Source: Saccharomycopsis crataegensis
Taxonomy: Eukaryota > Ascomycota > Saccharomycetes > Ascoideales > Saccharomycopsidaceae
Assembly: GCF_037102585.1 (NCBI RefSeq)
Contig: NW_027043829.1
Coordinates: 2,666,001 to 2,730,000 of the forward strand
DNA: 64,000 nt
Direction: 5' to 3'
The notes under the pieces are model-generated. The model was given only the letters and a program-made list of their open reading frames with translations. It ran no database searches and was not told the origin of the DNA. The position numbers and the translations under genes are program-made. This document shows, in pieces, positions 19,247 through 30,600 of this stretch; the stretch's first letter is position 1, and the number at the start of each line of letters is the position of its first letter.

Positions 19247-21565
19247 ATGAATCAGTCTGCTGCTCGTAAGGGCTCGGTATGTCTTATTTACTAATCAATT
19301 CCAAATTTTTCCTTCTTCTCTTTGGGTACCTGTCCCCACTAACATCCCCAGATGAACACCATCGAGTCTAGTGTCACCAGACTCTTAGTGGCAACAAAAC
19401 ATCTCTTAGAAAGTCTTACCCAATGGGCTAAAGGAGCGGCCACGGAGTCTGAAGTGTCTGATGCATATGTCCAACTAGGTGGAGACTTCAAAGTGGCATG
19501 TCGTGCTTTTTCTAACACTGGTGTCGATGTCGCTGATCTAGGAGACGTGCCTCATCTGCTTAGAGTGGTGCTTGAAGAAGCACTTTGTGAACCACCATCC
19601 CAACAGAGCTTGGATCGATACTTACCAACAATCCGACAGATCATTGTCAATCTTCTTCGTAATTTGAAAAAGAAACAGAATGCTGTCCGGGAAATGAACA
19701 GCCAGATCATCAATCATAATACCCAAAGAGCCTCGTCTGCTCCGGTAAGAAAAAGTCTCATGCAACAACAGCAACAATCTAAACCTCTACCCCAAGTGGA
19801 CCACCATAACCACACTCATCACCAAAGTGCAACTCCTGCGAGGGCCTCTACTTTGGGAAGCAACGCATCAGCACAACTGAAGCAACGTCTTGATCTGTAC
19901 CGTGCCCTCCGAGAAGGATCAGCATCAGTCAATGAAGAATCTGATCAACCAGCAGTGCTTCCTGCGGCCCTTCCTAGTATCAATGTCGAGGTATCTGATG
20001 GGTTCCAAAGTGGTGAAGAATCTGATGCGTTAAAGCAATTGCAAAATGGTGATTCATTGAAAAGAAGAGCATCAAGAAGATTCTCTGCTTACCAATACGC
20101 CAAGCTTACGAAACAAACAGAAATGCCCCTTCCAAAAGACTCAACCCAACCTCCACAGACCACCGCTCTTACTGTTGAGAATAATAATAATAATGAAGAG
20201 GTAGATGATAATCCGGAAAACCTCACCGCTCAGCAACCACAGCAATCACAGCAACCAAGAATGAGCGTCCATGAATCATCAACATCCAATGGAACTACCG
20301 TATACTTGAAGATCAATAATCGCACCAAAAAAGTGGACGTGCAATTGCCAGTTACGTTTAGCTCCCTTCGACTTTTATTCATTGAGAAATTTGCGTATTC
20401 TCCAGGTAGTGATAGCTTCCCAGAAATTTATATTCAAGAATCAATCACTGACGTACCCTACGAACTAGAAGAACATTTATTACCCGACGTCAAAGGAGGA
20501 TCGATTTTATCGTTGAATGCCCAAGAACATAGCATTGAGATCATTAAGGATTTAGAAACTAAAGTGTCAACCTTGCAAACCCAGCTTTCAAAAATACAAG
20601 ACAACATCAAGGAAACCATACGAGAAACCATTCTTTCAATTCCTCCACCAGCACCGGCACCAGCTCTAATTGATAACAAAACAAAAGGAAGAGGATTCAG
20701 TAAATCTCTCGACGATTTGGATATTTCTGATATCAGAAGAGAATTGATGGTAATCAAACAGATCAGTTCTGGTAATAAGCAAGATTTTGCTTCGAGCATC
20801 AAGTCTTTATTAGAAAAAGTCCAAGAATTTAAAAGTTCCGGGTTCGAGGCCCCAAGATCGGCGAATCGCAATTATATGGAAAAATGTCATTCTAAACTTT
20901 CTGAGGATTCTGATGAATTGTTGACAAAAGTCGATGATTTACAAGACGTTATCGAGGCATTACGGAAAGACGTTGCACAAAGGGGGGCCAAGCCATCAGA
21001 AGATCAATTGGTTGGAGTCAAGAAAGATATTGATTCCGCGCAGAATTCCATCGATGTGATGCACGAATACATTGTCAAGGAAAAACCTAATTGGAAAGCA
21101 ATTTGGGAAAAAGAATTGGATGTGGTGTGTGAAGAACAACAATTTTTCAAGTTGCAAGAAGATTTGGTGGATGATTTACGTGAAGATTTGGAAAAAGCGT
21201 TCGAGACATTCACCCTTGTGGAGCATGTTTCTAAAGAACATCAAAAGAATAAAGGTGGGAGGATTCGCCAACCTAATTTGCCATTAGTCGAACCAGGTAC
21301 TAGTCTTGTAACGGTGCGTGGGGCCATGCTTTCTGAAGTTTCGGCGTTGAAACCAAATCATGAAAAAAGAGTGAACGCCATTGAAAAAGCGGAGAAAGTC
21401 CGGGAAAAGGAGAAACAAACCAGGTTGAAAAACGAATTTGAAGAAGAATTGGGAGGATTTGTGGAGGGGAAGAAGTTGAAGAAATCAGGAGGAATTGAAG
21501 AGACTGAAAGATTGAGAAAAAAGAAGGATGAGGAGAATCTAAAAGCATCGTTTGCAGTTTTTTAA
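19247..21565 (+). CDS. BUD6: Bud6/Aip3, actin- and formin-binding polarity protein
   Basis: Two exons: 19,247-19,276 (MNQSAARKGS) and 19,352-21,565. The 75-base intron has a canonical GTATGT donor, a CACTAAC branch site near 19,337 and a CCAG acceptor. The first ATG in exon 2 (19,352) could also serve as a start if the intron were not real. The product, about 747 residues, has the N-terminal helical region with DVPHLLRVVLEEAL and RQIIVNLLRNLKKKQ, a Gln/Asn-rich middle, and the long AIP3 coiled-coil domain (about 330-740). Bud6 works with the formin Bni1 as a nucleation-promoting factor at the bud tip and neck. CTG codons occur in frame (for example 19,556-19,558), useful for testing the code. 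Confidence 0.95.
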
Positions 21566-21763
21566 GATTGTATAGTGTTCATTTTTTTTTAGTTTTAGTT
21601 TATTTTTTTCCCTTCTGAACTGCATATTTGAATTTACAAATTGGGTGAGCTTTGACTTGCATATAGATTTACATTTTTAGAAATTGGATAAGTTTGTTTT
21701 TTTTTTGTATTTTGTTATTATTTTTATTATTTTTATTTTTATTATTATTATTATTGTTATTAC

Positions 21764-21815
<52 letters not shown>

Positions 21816-21992
21816 GAATAGATGAAACATTTGAGTGACAATCATTGTGAATTGTATTGTATTGATATAAAAAGAAACGTGCGATTTCAATTCAAAAAAT
21901 CTAATATGGAAAATAAAATGAAAAAAGTAAAATAAAAACACCTAAAACTACATACATAAAAGGAATTAAAGACAAAGATAAATCAAAAAGAA
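21566..21992. other. Convergent intergenic region with (TTA)n tract
   Basis: Between the 3' ends of BUD6 (+) and NOP16 (-). T-rich, with the trinucleotide repeat listed separately. A minus-strand open frame here is only translated repeat (poly-Asn). Confidence 0.7.
21715..21816. repeat. (TTA)n trinucleotide microsatellite
   Basis: About 100 bases of mostly TTA/ATT units, slightly interrupted in the first half and perfect for about 50 bases in the second. It lies in the 3' region shared by two convergent genes. Confidence 0.9.
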
Positions 21993-22688
21993 CTAAGTAA
22001 TCTTATTGGTCTTCTTCCATTTCTTGAACTTCTTTTTCAAATCCCCAGCACTGTTCTGGTTAATATTCAACTTCTTATCCCACTTCATCGCCTCATAATC
22101 ATCACCATATTTCTCATACAATTCCTTCAACCAATCTTGTTCTCTAGTCGATTGGTATCTTTCGGTGGTTATTAGTTCTCTATTAGCATAAGCCTCCAAT
22201 TCTTCCACCACTTTGGTCTTAGGTTTCACTGGGGCATATTCATCCTCGCTATCGCTTTCAATGTCAACTCTCTTGGTCCCGTGAATCACCTTTATTATCT
22301 TCCCGGCACCATCTTTAATGATTCTTGCTTCGCCATGTGGGATTTCCGAAGCATCAATATCACCTTTACTATTGCTACTTTCTGCGGCTTGCGGTTTTTC
22401 TCCTTCCTCTTCATCATCATCCTTATCTTCTTCTTCTTCTTCTTCTTCTTCTTCTTCTTCTTTGTCGTCATCCTTTGTGAAATCCTTCTCTACACCACCA
22501 GCAGGGGTCTCCAACTTCACGGCAAGTCCTAAACGTTTGTAATTCTGGGCAAGAGTGGCATCATAATCCCAATTGGCAGCAATGATCGGATTGCCTCTAA
22601 CATTAATCTTTCTGTGCTTGTCCTTAACTCGTCTCGTGGCCTTTCTCACCGACGAGCGATTCATCTTTCTCTTTCTAACGGACACCAT
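21993..22688 (-). CDS. NOP16: Nop16, 60S ribosome assembly factor
   Basis: 231 residues. Basic N terminus MVSVRKRKMNRSSVRKATRR, then the family block NPIIAANWDYDATLAQNYKRLGL written in conserved pieces, an acidic Glu/Asp run (about residues 77-97), then HGEARIIKDGAGKIIKVIHG and the C-terminal WLKELYEKYGDDYEAMKWD, all typical of Nop16. It is a nucleolar protein of early pre-60S particles. The acidic run is coded by a (TTC)n repeat on the plus strand and may vary in length. Divergent from SGN1. A PAC-like motif lies 74 bases upstream of the start, as expected for a ribosome-biogenesis gene. Confidence 0.95.
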   Translation of the reverse strand: MVSVRKRKMNRSSVRKATRRVKDKHRKINVRGNPIIAANWDYDATLAQNYKRLGLAVKLETPAGGVEKDFTKDDDKEEEEEEEEEEEDKDDDEEEGEKPQAAESSNSKGDIDASEIPHGEARIIKDGAGKIIKVIHGTKRVDIESDSEDEYAPVKPKTKVVEELEAYANRELITTERYQSTREQDWLKELYEKYGDDYEAMKWDKKLNINQNSAGDLKKKFKKWKKTNKIT

Positions 22689-23110
22689 GATAACAATAGA
22701 TATTCTCTGCCAGGTGTGTAAAAAATAGAAGATAGAAATATCAAAAACTGATAATTTTCATCTCATCGAAAAGAAAAAAAAAAATTTACTGCAAAACCAG
22801 GGGGTGCTTTCATTACCTAACAATTTTCTGGTGCTGACAGAAGTATACACCCCTATTCTGGGTGCCCCCAAAAAAAAAAAAAAAAAAAAATTTTCCACCA
22901 AAAACAAACAGAAAATACTCCACAGATCATTGGAAGCAAAAAATATATATTACATCTTGTTTTTTGCCATCAATCGTATCAGGACTCAATTCTGGAAAGA
23001 TAACAATAAGATAACAACAGGGAGTGAAGGTCAATTAGTAGCAGCAGAAGCAGAAGCGAAGAAATAAAAAAGCCGTGGAGATATATCATCAATAAATCAA
23101 TCAAAGAATA
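22689..23110. other. Divergent promoter region NOP16/SGN1
   Basis: 422 bases with two long A runs (about 22,770 and 22,870-22,890) and the PAC-like motif. A short plus-strand frame at 22,804-23,067 is low-complexity and not considered a gene. Confidence 0.6.
22762..22768 (-). promoter_or_regulatory. PAC-like motif upstream of NOP16
   Basis: On the minus strand the sequence reads TCGATGAGATGAAAATTAT: the CGATGAG core of the PAC element, next to an A/T-rich GAAAATT word like RRPE. This pair marks ribosome-biogenesis promoters in yeasts. It sits 74-80 bases before the NOP16 ATG. Confidence 0.5.
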
Positions 23111-23791
23111 ATGAGTGCCAAAGAAGAATCACCAAAGGTAGAACAAGTGCCAGCCACTACTGCCACTACTGAAGAAAATGCTGACAGTCAACCACAACAA
23201 CAGGAAAAAGAAAAGTCAGTAGGAGACAACGAAACCGTGGCTGCCCAACCGGAACCAACCAAATTATCAAGGGAAGAACAACTAGAACAACAAAAGGAAA
23301 TTGATTCCCGTAGTATTTATGCCGGTAACGTTGATTATAGTGCCACTCCAGAGGAATTGGAGAAATTCTTCAATACTGCAGGGGTTATCAATCGTATCAC
23401 CATCTTATATGACAAGTTCACCGGGTTCGCCAAAGGGTTTGCCTACGTGGAATTCGCTAAAATTGAATCGGTGAGTGAGGCATTGAAGTTGAACGAGGCC
23501 GAATTCAAAGGCAGAAAGTTGAATGTCACCCAAAAGAGAACCAATGTCCCAGGTTACACCAGAAGAGGTGGTTTCAGAGGAGGGTATAGAGGTAGAAGCA
23601 ATTACATGGGTGGCAGAGGTAATTACAGAGGAAGAGGTAATTACAGAGGAAGAGGTAATTACAGAGGCAGAGGTAATTACAGAGGCCCAAGATCCACCAG
23701 AAACGAAAACGGTGATGAAGGAGAAAAGGCTTCTCCTGATGCCCCAGCCGCCGCTCCTGCTTCTGCTCCTGCTCCAGAATCCCAAGCCTAA
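23111..23791 (+). CDS. SGN1: Sgn1-like cytoplasmic RNA-binding protein (RRM plus RGG)
   Basis: 226 residues. A Glu/Gln-rich N terminus (1-60) precedes one RRM (about 68-142) with RNP2 IYAGNVDY and RNP1 KGFAYVEF, of the PABPN1/Sgn1 type. The RRM is followed by a Gly/Arg tail with five GNYRGRG-type units coded by a 15-base tandem repeat (about 23,610-23,690), then an Ala/Pro-rich end. S. cerevisiae Sgn1 is a poly(A)-binding cytoplasmic protein linked to translation. The order RRM then RGG tail resembles nuclear PABP2 as well; Sgn1 is preferred because no N-terminal coiled coil is evident. Confidence 0.85.
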   Translation: MSAKEESPKVEQVPATTATTEENADSQPQQQEKEKSVGDNETVAAQPEPTKLSREEQLEQQKEIDSRSIYAGNVDYSATPEELEKFFNTAGVINRITILYDKFTGFAKGFAYVEFAKIESVSEALKLNEAEFKGRKLNVTQKRTNVPGYTRRGGFRGGYRGRSNYMGGRGNYRGRGNYRGRGNYRGRGNYRGPRSTRNENGDEGEKASPDAPAAAPASAPAPESQA

Positions 23792-24066
23792 TTTTGTGAA
23801 TAGTTCGTAGAGTCATTAATTTGATCATCTATGTTATACCAGAAATTTTTTTAGTGTTAGTATTTGAATAAAAAAGAAGAAAAAAAAATTGATAATTGGC
23901 TCCTGTTAATGGTAATTCCCAATGGTTTGTTCTATTTTTTTAATTTTTTTTTCTTGTCCTATTTATTTTTAATGAGTTATATACACAGCTTTGTTTTGTT
24001 TTAATTTACATGTACTTATTCTCTTTTTATAGCCTCCATACTCCAAAATTTGTAAGCCATTTTCAT

Positions 24067-26151
24067 CTATTTATCTGGTTTCCAAACAACCTTCTTCCCA
24101 TTATCTTCCATCGCAGCAAAAAACTCTTCCCTCAACCTCCCAATTTGGTCATATTGTCGGACAATTGTCGTATAGTCCGAGTCAAATTGCGACCATTGAA
24201 GTATTCCTTTGTCCTGCATGAACTTCTTATAATGACGTTGAGCTGTCTCAGTATCAAGCTTCGTAATGGTATAATTGACTTTCCAATCAATATCTCTTGA
24301 TTTAGGATAAGCAAACCTCTCGGTCTGTAATTCACCATCATGGTAATGATCAAACGATACTTTAAAACCTTGAGCCTTGTACGATGTTATATTGTTCATT
24401 TTTTGGAAATCAGCCTTTCTCATATTTTGTTTCGCCTTGTAGAAATCAGGATGGAGCTTCAATTTCACCTGTAAATTGCGATCATTCTCAATATTATCCA
24501 AGTCGATATCCTCCAACTTCGAGGCGTTCTGCAATTTCTTGGCAAGCGCCAATTCTTGCTGTAGCATATCCTGGTTCTGAATCTTGTTGACTTGTTCATG
24601 GTTGAGGGGGGTGAATAATACGTATAATTTGCTCCTTCCTTTTTCGGTCTTGGCTTTAAGAATCATCCTAAAGCATTCTGCTTCGCCGTTTTGTACTAAG
24701 TAGTCATTGACAATAGTATCAATAATATCTTCCAATACTTTGAAACTGACCTTGAATTCGGTTTCCGAGACAAATGAGCTCATACTGGTTTGGAAGCCAT
24801 CAAGATGCATATCAAGAACGTCTGCGATGTCAGACTCCTCCTCAGCATTAGGATCATGGTGGTACAATTCGTCAATATCTGTCAACGGGATGTATTCAAA
24901 ACCAAATATTTTCTCAATATTATGGTAACAAACAAAGATTCCATCCATATTACCGATTCTCGCCTGGAACGAGTACTTCAACATCGCCGACCGGATCAAG
25001 TCGTACTTTTCTTTTTCATAGCTCTCAAACCCTCCTAGTCTTTTGATGATCTGGTACCCACTTCGGTTTTTTTGGGTGTTTTGAATATGGTCGATGTCCA
25101 CTCTGATAGAACACACCGCTCGGGTCTTCAAATCAAACGTCCCCGTATTAGGTAGCCGTGGATCGTAACAGTCCAATTGCGATCTCACCAAAAACTTCCC
25201 CATTTTGGCATAATGATAAGTGTCTCCTGCAACTTCCTCTTGGCCTTTGGTCTTATTATTTTTACCAAGAACATAATTACGCTTGAAATCTCTTTCTTTG
25301 GTTATCAATAAAGTCTCCATCAAGTTCCCCAAAATCGAGAGAATCATGTCATCGTCTGTAGATTTATCAGCATCAATAGAATACACCACGCTCTGTAGTC
25401 CTGGTCTAGACTTCCTAACTTTTAATACCACCACCGCCGCAGTCTTTGCCCCTGGAGAGAATGACATCTTCTTTCCCGGTAAATCACTATAACTCAAACT
25501 CAAGTCCTTAAATTTCGGTTGCTTATTATTAGATAGCGCGAAATGGAGCTGCGACAATAACCCCGTCATTGATGAGGTTGAGCTGTAGTATTTTACCTTT
25601 TCCCTGACACTCTCTGGGTCATTTTTGTTATTTCTCCGCTTGTTGACATCTGACGCCATTTCCAATAACACAGGGTCCCGTCCTGATGGGATGAACGCTT
25701 TAACTTTGTTGAAATCAAACTTATCGACGCTCACCACGTTCTCCAAAAAAGGTGGGAAGCTATACACTCTGGTCCGTTTATCCTGTAATTGGTGGTACAC
25801 GTTGGGTTGGAATAACACTTTGGAGAGATTATGGGCGAGCGGCGGTACTGGCAACTGGGGGAAATTTGGTTTGATGGGTTCGTACACCAAAGTTTTGGTG
25901 TCGATTTCTTTTTCAAGTATTATCTCTGGCACGGGTTCTTCTTCTACTAAAAAATTTTTCCCTTCTAGTACATTATTTTCTCCTCCTAGTATATGATCTT
26001 CTCCTTCAAGACCATTTTCTTCCTCAGGTATTAGTCCTTCATCCTCACTCGCCAAGTGAATAGGCGGCTTTATTGAGGATGTAGTGGTCGAATAAAGCCT
26101 GCGGCTTCGAAAAACTCTTTGGAGTAGCCCTTGCTGCCTAATACACATCAA
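24067..26151 (-). CDS. PET127: Pet127, mitochondrial RNA 5'-processing factor
   Basis: 694 residues. The N terminus (QGLLQRVFRSRRLYSTTTSS) is a typical matrix-targeting peptide; a Glu-rich stretch of variable look follows (about 40-75). From about residue 100 come Pet127 family blocks: NFPQLPVPPLAHNLSKVLF, VYHQLQDKRTRVYSFPPFLE, SGRDPVLLEMA, LLSQLHFAL, DCYDPRLPNTGTFDLKTRAV (nuclease-like PD-(D/E)XK fold region) and QARIGNMDGIFVCYHN. In S. cerevisiae Pet127 is a membrane-associated mitochondrial protein needed for 5' processing and turnover of mitochondrial transcripts. Converges on SGN1. Two overlapping PAC motifs lie about 90 bases upstream. Confidence 0.93.
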   Translation of the reverse strand: MMCIRQQGLLQRVFRSRRLYSTTTSSIKPPIHLASEDEGLIPEEENGLEGEDHILGGENNVLEGKNFLVEEEPVPEIILEKEIDTKTLVYEPIKPNFPQLPVPPLAHNLSKVLFQPNVYHQLQDKRTRVYSFPPFLENVVSVDKFDFNKVKAFIPSGRDPVLLEMASDVNKRRNNKNDPESVREKVKYYSSTSSMTGLLSQLHFALSNNKQPKFKDLSLSYSDLPGKKMSFSPGAKTAAVVVLKVRKSRPGLQSVVYSIDADKSTDDDMILSILGNLMETLLITKERDFKRNYVLGKNNKTKGQEEVAGDTYHYAKMGKFLVRSQLDCYDPRLPNTGTFDLKTRAVCSIRVDIDHIQNTQKNRSGYQIIKRLGGFESYEKEKYDLIRSAMLKYSFQARIGNMDGIFVCYHNIEKIFGFEYIPLTDIDELYHHDPNAEEESDIADVLDMHLDGFQTSMSSFVSETEFKVSFKVLEDIIDTIVNDYLVQNGEAECFRMILKAKTEKGRSKLYVLFTPLNHEQVNKIQNQDMLQQELALAKKLQNASKLEDIDLDNIENDRNLQVKLKLHPDFYKAKQNMRKADFQKMNNITSYKAQGFKVSFDHYHDGELQTERFAYPKSRDIDWKVNYTITKLDTETAQRHYKKFMQDKGILQWSQFDSDYTTIVRQYDQIGRLREEFFAAMEDNGKKVVWKPDK

Positions 26152-26646
26152 ACAAAAGGCTTTTTGGTGAATTAACCGGTGTTTTTGACATCGATTTATG
26201 CAAGAAGAACAAGAAGAAAAAAAAATTCAAAGTCGGGCGATGAGCGATGAGGGCTACCCGACATATGCACTATCGGAAATATATCTATGTGATATTATTG
26301 ATAATATATTGGGGATAGATAAAGATATATACCATATCTTACAGCATTATAATATTTAGCAATATATTACCCCTTTTGTAGCATTTCTCCAAATCAAAAA
26401 ATCAAGAAAAAAAAAAATCAAATATCCAGAAAGGCCTGAAACAACTCTCTCAATTTGTTTCCGTAACTTTCTCAGCGAACTAGCATAACTTTTTCAATCA
26501 ACTAAATAAAAAAAACCAATAACAATAAGACCCAGACAAAAATAAGCTCTATAAAACCAAATGATTTCAAAAATAAAATAAATAAATAATGCAAACTGTT
26601 CTATGAGAACGAACTACCATTTCTAAGCACCCCAACAAAGACTCCT
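26152..26646. other. Intergenic region upstream of PET127
   Basis: 495 bases between PET127 and the 3' end of the unrecognised minus-strand gene. Holds a tandem PAC motif and several A-rich tracts; no gene seen. Confidence 0.6.
26237..26251. promoter_or_regulatory. Tandem PAC motifs upstream of PET127
   Basis: Reads GCGATGAGCGATGAG: two full GCGATGAG motifs sharing one G, 86-100 bases before the PET127 start. It is flanked by GTCGGG and CCCGAC, an inverted repeat that could form a small hairpin. PAC is the Pbf1/Pbf2 (Dot6/Tod6) site of ribosome-biogenesis genes. Confidence 0.5.
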
Positions 26647-27402
26647 TTACTTCAAACACATTCGTTCTATCCCTTCTGAAGCAGATGTCATAGAGCTCAC
26701 CGTTAGAATTGGTCTAGAAGGAACAATAGAAATATTTTGGGAATATGAGCTACTATTACCACTGCTCAGATAACCATCTTCATCATCGGATTCCACCATT
26801 CTCCGCTTAAGATTGGCGACCCACTCGTCAGATATTTTGGGGGACTTTAAATTCGAAGATGGTTTTTTGGTGTTGATTTTGGAATTCCAGCGTTCGTTGA
26901 TTTTCATCACCAACCGTGACTGTCGCATTACTTCCTCAGTGAGATCCACGAGATATTTCTTGTTGTCAGGGACCTTTGATTTGGCCAAATGGTTCCTTGA
27001 TAACGATGATGATGATGGCATTGTCTTCGATGATGATAGTATTTTTGATGACTCTTTCAAATTGAAAGTGGTGTTGGCCTCATGTTTAATTTCATTTTCT
27101 AATGGGGTAATTTCGTTTTGTAAGTCATTTGCAATTCTCCTCATGGCATTCAATTGGGGTTGTATATTATTTTTCTGTTTTGTCTGTTTCTTCTTCTTCT
27201 TGTTCCTCTTGTTCTTGTTCTTGTTTTTGTTCTTGTTCTTGTTCTTGTTCATCCTCTGCTTCTCATCGTTCTCTCGCTGTTTGGTGTTCTCTGTTCCCTC
27301 CATCCTGGCAACTGGCACCCGTCCCCCATCGGCCACAATATTATGGACACTGGCTGATCCCATGGTTCCCAAAGAGTGTTCTATTGCACATTGTTCCCCC
27401 AT
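26647..27402 (-). CDS. Unrecognised Lys/Asn-rich protein (about 251 aa)
   Basis: The open frame runs from 28,056, but its first 218 codons overlap the SEC7 promoter and coding start and consist of repeat-like sequence. The ATG at 27,402 is the likeliest start because it lies after the TTCC repeat. Later ATGs (MEGTEN, MRRIAN) are also possible. The product has a run of Asn-Lys pairs (about 53-75), a possible helix (MRRIANDLQNEITPLENEI), a Ser-rich linker, then the most gene-like part: YLVDLTEEVMRQSRLVMKIN, ISDEWVANLKRRMVESDDED, and a Ser-rich tail. I do not recognise the family. The acidic DDEDG after a basic stretch could be a phospho-regulated site. Divergent from SEC7. Confidence 0.55.
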   Translation of the reverse strand: MGEQCAIEHSLGTMGSASVHNIVADGGRVPVARMEGTENTKQRENDEKQRMNKNKNKNKNKNKNKRNKKKKKQTKQKNNIQPQLNAMRRIANDLQNEITPLENEIKHEANTTFNLKESSKILSSSKTMPSSSSLSRNHLAKSKVPDNKKYLVDLTEEVMRQSRLVMKINERWNSKINTKKPSSNLKSPKISDEWVANLKRRMVESDDEDGYLSSGNSSSYSQNISIVPSRPILTVSSMTSASEGIERMCLK

Positions 27403-27435
27403 CAGAAAGACGTTAGAACACGGCGATGTGCTTCC

Positions 27436-27486
27436 TCCTTCTTTCCTTCCTTCCTTCCTTCCTTCCTTCATTCCTTCCATCCTTCC
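27436..27486. repeat. (TTCC)n microsatellite
   Basis: About 45 bases of mostly TTCC units with two interruptions, in the divergent promoter region between the unrecognised gene and SEC7. On the minus strand it reads as GGAA units. Confidence 0.85.
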
Positions 27487-27539
27487 TATTTGCTGCCAAA
27501 AGTTTTGAATCATTTTTTTTTTGTTTTGTTTTTGTTTTG

Positions 27540-27547
27540 TCACGTGA
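27540..27547. promoter_or_regulatory. TCACGTGA E-box (Cbf1-type) upstream of SEC7
   Basis: Perfect palindromic TCACGTGA, the best-binding form of the Cbf1 site, about 103 bases before the SEC7 ATG, followed by a GC-rich CCGGTCCGGCTCC patch. Confidence 0.45.
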
Positions 27548-27649
27548 TTTCCGGTCCGGCTCCTCCGCCTCCTTTTTGCGGGAAAGAAATTCGCCAACGA
27601 ATAAATCAACAACAGAGAATCACCAAATAACAATAGTAATCGACGAGGA

Positions 27650-30600
27650 ATGCTGCCAGAGAGCTCCAGGGATACCATGGTGAAAGAAGAAAGTATGTCA
27701 TTTGATAGCAGCCAAGGGATAACCCATGGCAATGTCCCTGATCCTTCTCCGGAAAGTGAAACTGTGGACACGAATCCAGAAGACCCAGAAGTGCCAACTA
27801 GTGATCCAGCAGAAATTACAAATGAACAGACAGAAGAGCCTGTTGAAGAGATAGAAAAGCCTGTGGAAGAATCAAAAGTGCTTGCTAAAGATCCAGAAGT
27901 ACAACAATCAACAACACCCAGAACATCAACGACGTCCGAGGATCTCGAGGATCCCTCTGCCAACCAGGCGATCTCACAACACCCAGAAAAAACCACCGCT
28001 GATAGCTCTTCTGCTGTGACTATCAATGTGTTGAAAAAATTGATTGAAACCATCAACTTGAAGCCTTATAAATTGAATGCTGATCAAAAAGAAATCGCCA
28101 AAGATTGTCAATCGATTCTTGATCAGGGCAAGATCCCATCAATAAAGCTAATCCGACTATTGGAAACCTCAGAAAACAATCTCCAATTGAAAGTAGCACT
28201 TGTTGACGCTGTGTCCAAGATCTTCATCTTTGAGAATTCTAGCTCCTCGTTCAATCAAATCAATTACAAGAATTGTACCAAATTCTCAGATCTCTGTATT
28301 GACACCATCGCCAAAATCTTCAAAGATGAAACCGACGATGCCATCGAGTTGCAAATAGTGAAAACCGTGGTGAATATTATATTGAACGATAATGTCGAAG
28401 TCCATACCGCGAAATTATTAGAAGGAATCAGATTGATTTATAATATTTTTATCTTGACCGTCAATGAAAACACAAAATTAATTGCCGAGGCCACTTTAAC
28501 TCAAATCATTGATCACTATTTCCAAATGATTGAAAACGGGATCTCTGCCAGCAGTAGCACGGCCACTTTGAACAATAGTGCTAAGTTGAATAGCAGTAGC
28601 ACCACCAGTCTCAATAATAATGTCAGTCCTTCGAATATTGTTTTGGAGAATCTTGAGAACTTGAATGAGGCTGATGAAAAGAAGTTTGGTGATATAGAAA
28701 ATAGAGTATTGAGCGAAACCACTGATGAATCGGATAAACATTCCTTACTTGTTAAAGATTGTTTCTTGATCTTCAGAGCCATGTCGAAATTATCAGTGAA
28801 ATCCATCGATGAAAACTTTTTGGATGCTAGATCTACCGCCGTTAGATCTAAATTACTCTCATTAAAAATCATTTATTCAATCTTGAAAAATCACATAAAT
28901 TGTTTCCTTAACAAGACCATCACCATCTCTTCCAACATCAGTAATGAGAAAATCCCATTCATCGATTCCATACGAAACTATCTTTTATTAGCCTTAACGA
29001 AAAATGCGGTGTACCAATTGAACGAAATATATTCAGTATGTTTGGACATCTTCTACATCATGATCACCAACTTGAGAGCTGAATTCATCAACGAAATCCC
29101 GGTGTTATTTTCAGAAATTTTCATCTCCATCGTTGAAATGTCAGTGTCCAGTGATTTCCAAAAAAATTACTTCCTCTCAGTCGTAGCAAAATTGGCCAAT
29201 GATCCAAGATTATTAATCGAATTTTATTTGAACTTTGATTGTTCAGAAAACCAGCCTAATATCATTGAATCATTGATAAATTTCTTGATAAAGACAGAAA
29301 ACAATAACTTACGGAATTATGGTCTCACCAAAAGAAATGACCAGATGGCCTCTGGTGAAGTTAATAATGGCAAACAGGATGCTACTGGTTATGATCCTAC
29401 CGCTCTCAATTGTATTGTCAGTATCTTGCGAAGCTTGTACAGTTGGACAAATAAAGGGTTGACAGTAACCAACGATGATGGGAAATCATTCAACGGGGTG
29501 CACAAAAGATCTTCCAGTGTCATCAGCAGCAGCAGAGAACCATCTTCCCCAACTACCTCGGTAATGTCATCAACGCCAATTCTTAGAGAAATTTCCACCA
29601 CCGAGGTCGACAACCCGACGGAATTCGAATCAGCAAAAAAGCGGAAAACATTATTATTAGAATATTGCAAATCTTTCAATTATAAACCAAAAAAAGGCAT
29701 TCAAAAATTGATTGAAAGTAACTTTATCAAATCATCTGATCCAAGGGATGTTGCCAAGTTCTTGTTGACGAACAACAATATTTTGGATAAAGAAGTGATG
29801 GGGGAATATTTGGGAGAAGGTGACGAGTACAATATCAATGTCATGCATGCATTTGTTGATGAGTTTAGTTTTGAAGGATTGAAGTTTGTTGATGCCATGA
29901 GATTGTTTTTGCAAAGTTTCAGATTACCGGGAGAATCCCAGAAAATTGATAGGTTCATGTTAAAATTTGCCGAAACTTACTACAAAAGTCACCCAAATAG
30001 TGTGTTTGCCCAAGCCGATACATTGTACGTGTTGTCTTACTCAGTGATCATGTTGAATACTGATCAGCACAACAATCAAGTTAAATCAAGAATGACCATT
30101 GAGGATTTCATCAAGAATAACTCAGGGATCGATGATGGCAAAGACCTTCCGAGACAATTGTTGATTGACATTTATAATGATATTGCCAATAACGAGATCA
30201 TTTTAGAATCCGAGCAACATCATGCATTAATTTCCGGAAGTAAAACCCCACAAATTCCTTCATCAACCGGATTGCCAAACTTATTCTCCAGTGGCAAAGA
30301 TATCAACATGGAATATTACATTCAAGCAGCCAAGGAAATTTCCTCAAAGACCGAGAAAGTTATCAAATCAAATACCCAAGGAACTTTACAAAAAAGAACA
30401 AAATTTTTTAGTGCCAATCATGTCGAGCACGTCAAATCGATTTTTGATACTTTGTGGATGTCCTTCTTGGCGGCCCTCACCCCAAGTTTCAAAGAATTTG
30501 ATAATAAAACTATTAGCACATTATGTTTGGAAGGGATTAAATTATCAATCAAGATTGCCTGTATTTTTAACTTGGCGGACGCCAGAACCTCGTTTATTAA

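Noticed and set aside
21669-21941. Minus-strand 90-codon frame with a long Asn run
   Set aside because: It is the (TTA)n microsatellite read in one frame, between two convergent genes.
22804-23067. 87-codon plus-strand frame upstream of SGN1
   Set aside because: Crosses a long A run, is low-complexity and ends just before the SGN1 leader; likely chance.
27403-28056. N-terminal extension of the unrecognised minus-strand gene into SEC7
   Set aside because: Overlaps the SEC7 coding start on the opposite strand and the TTCC repeat; looks like a shadow frame.
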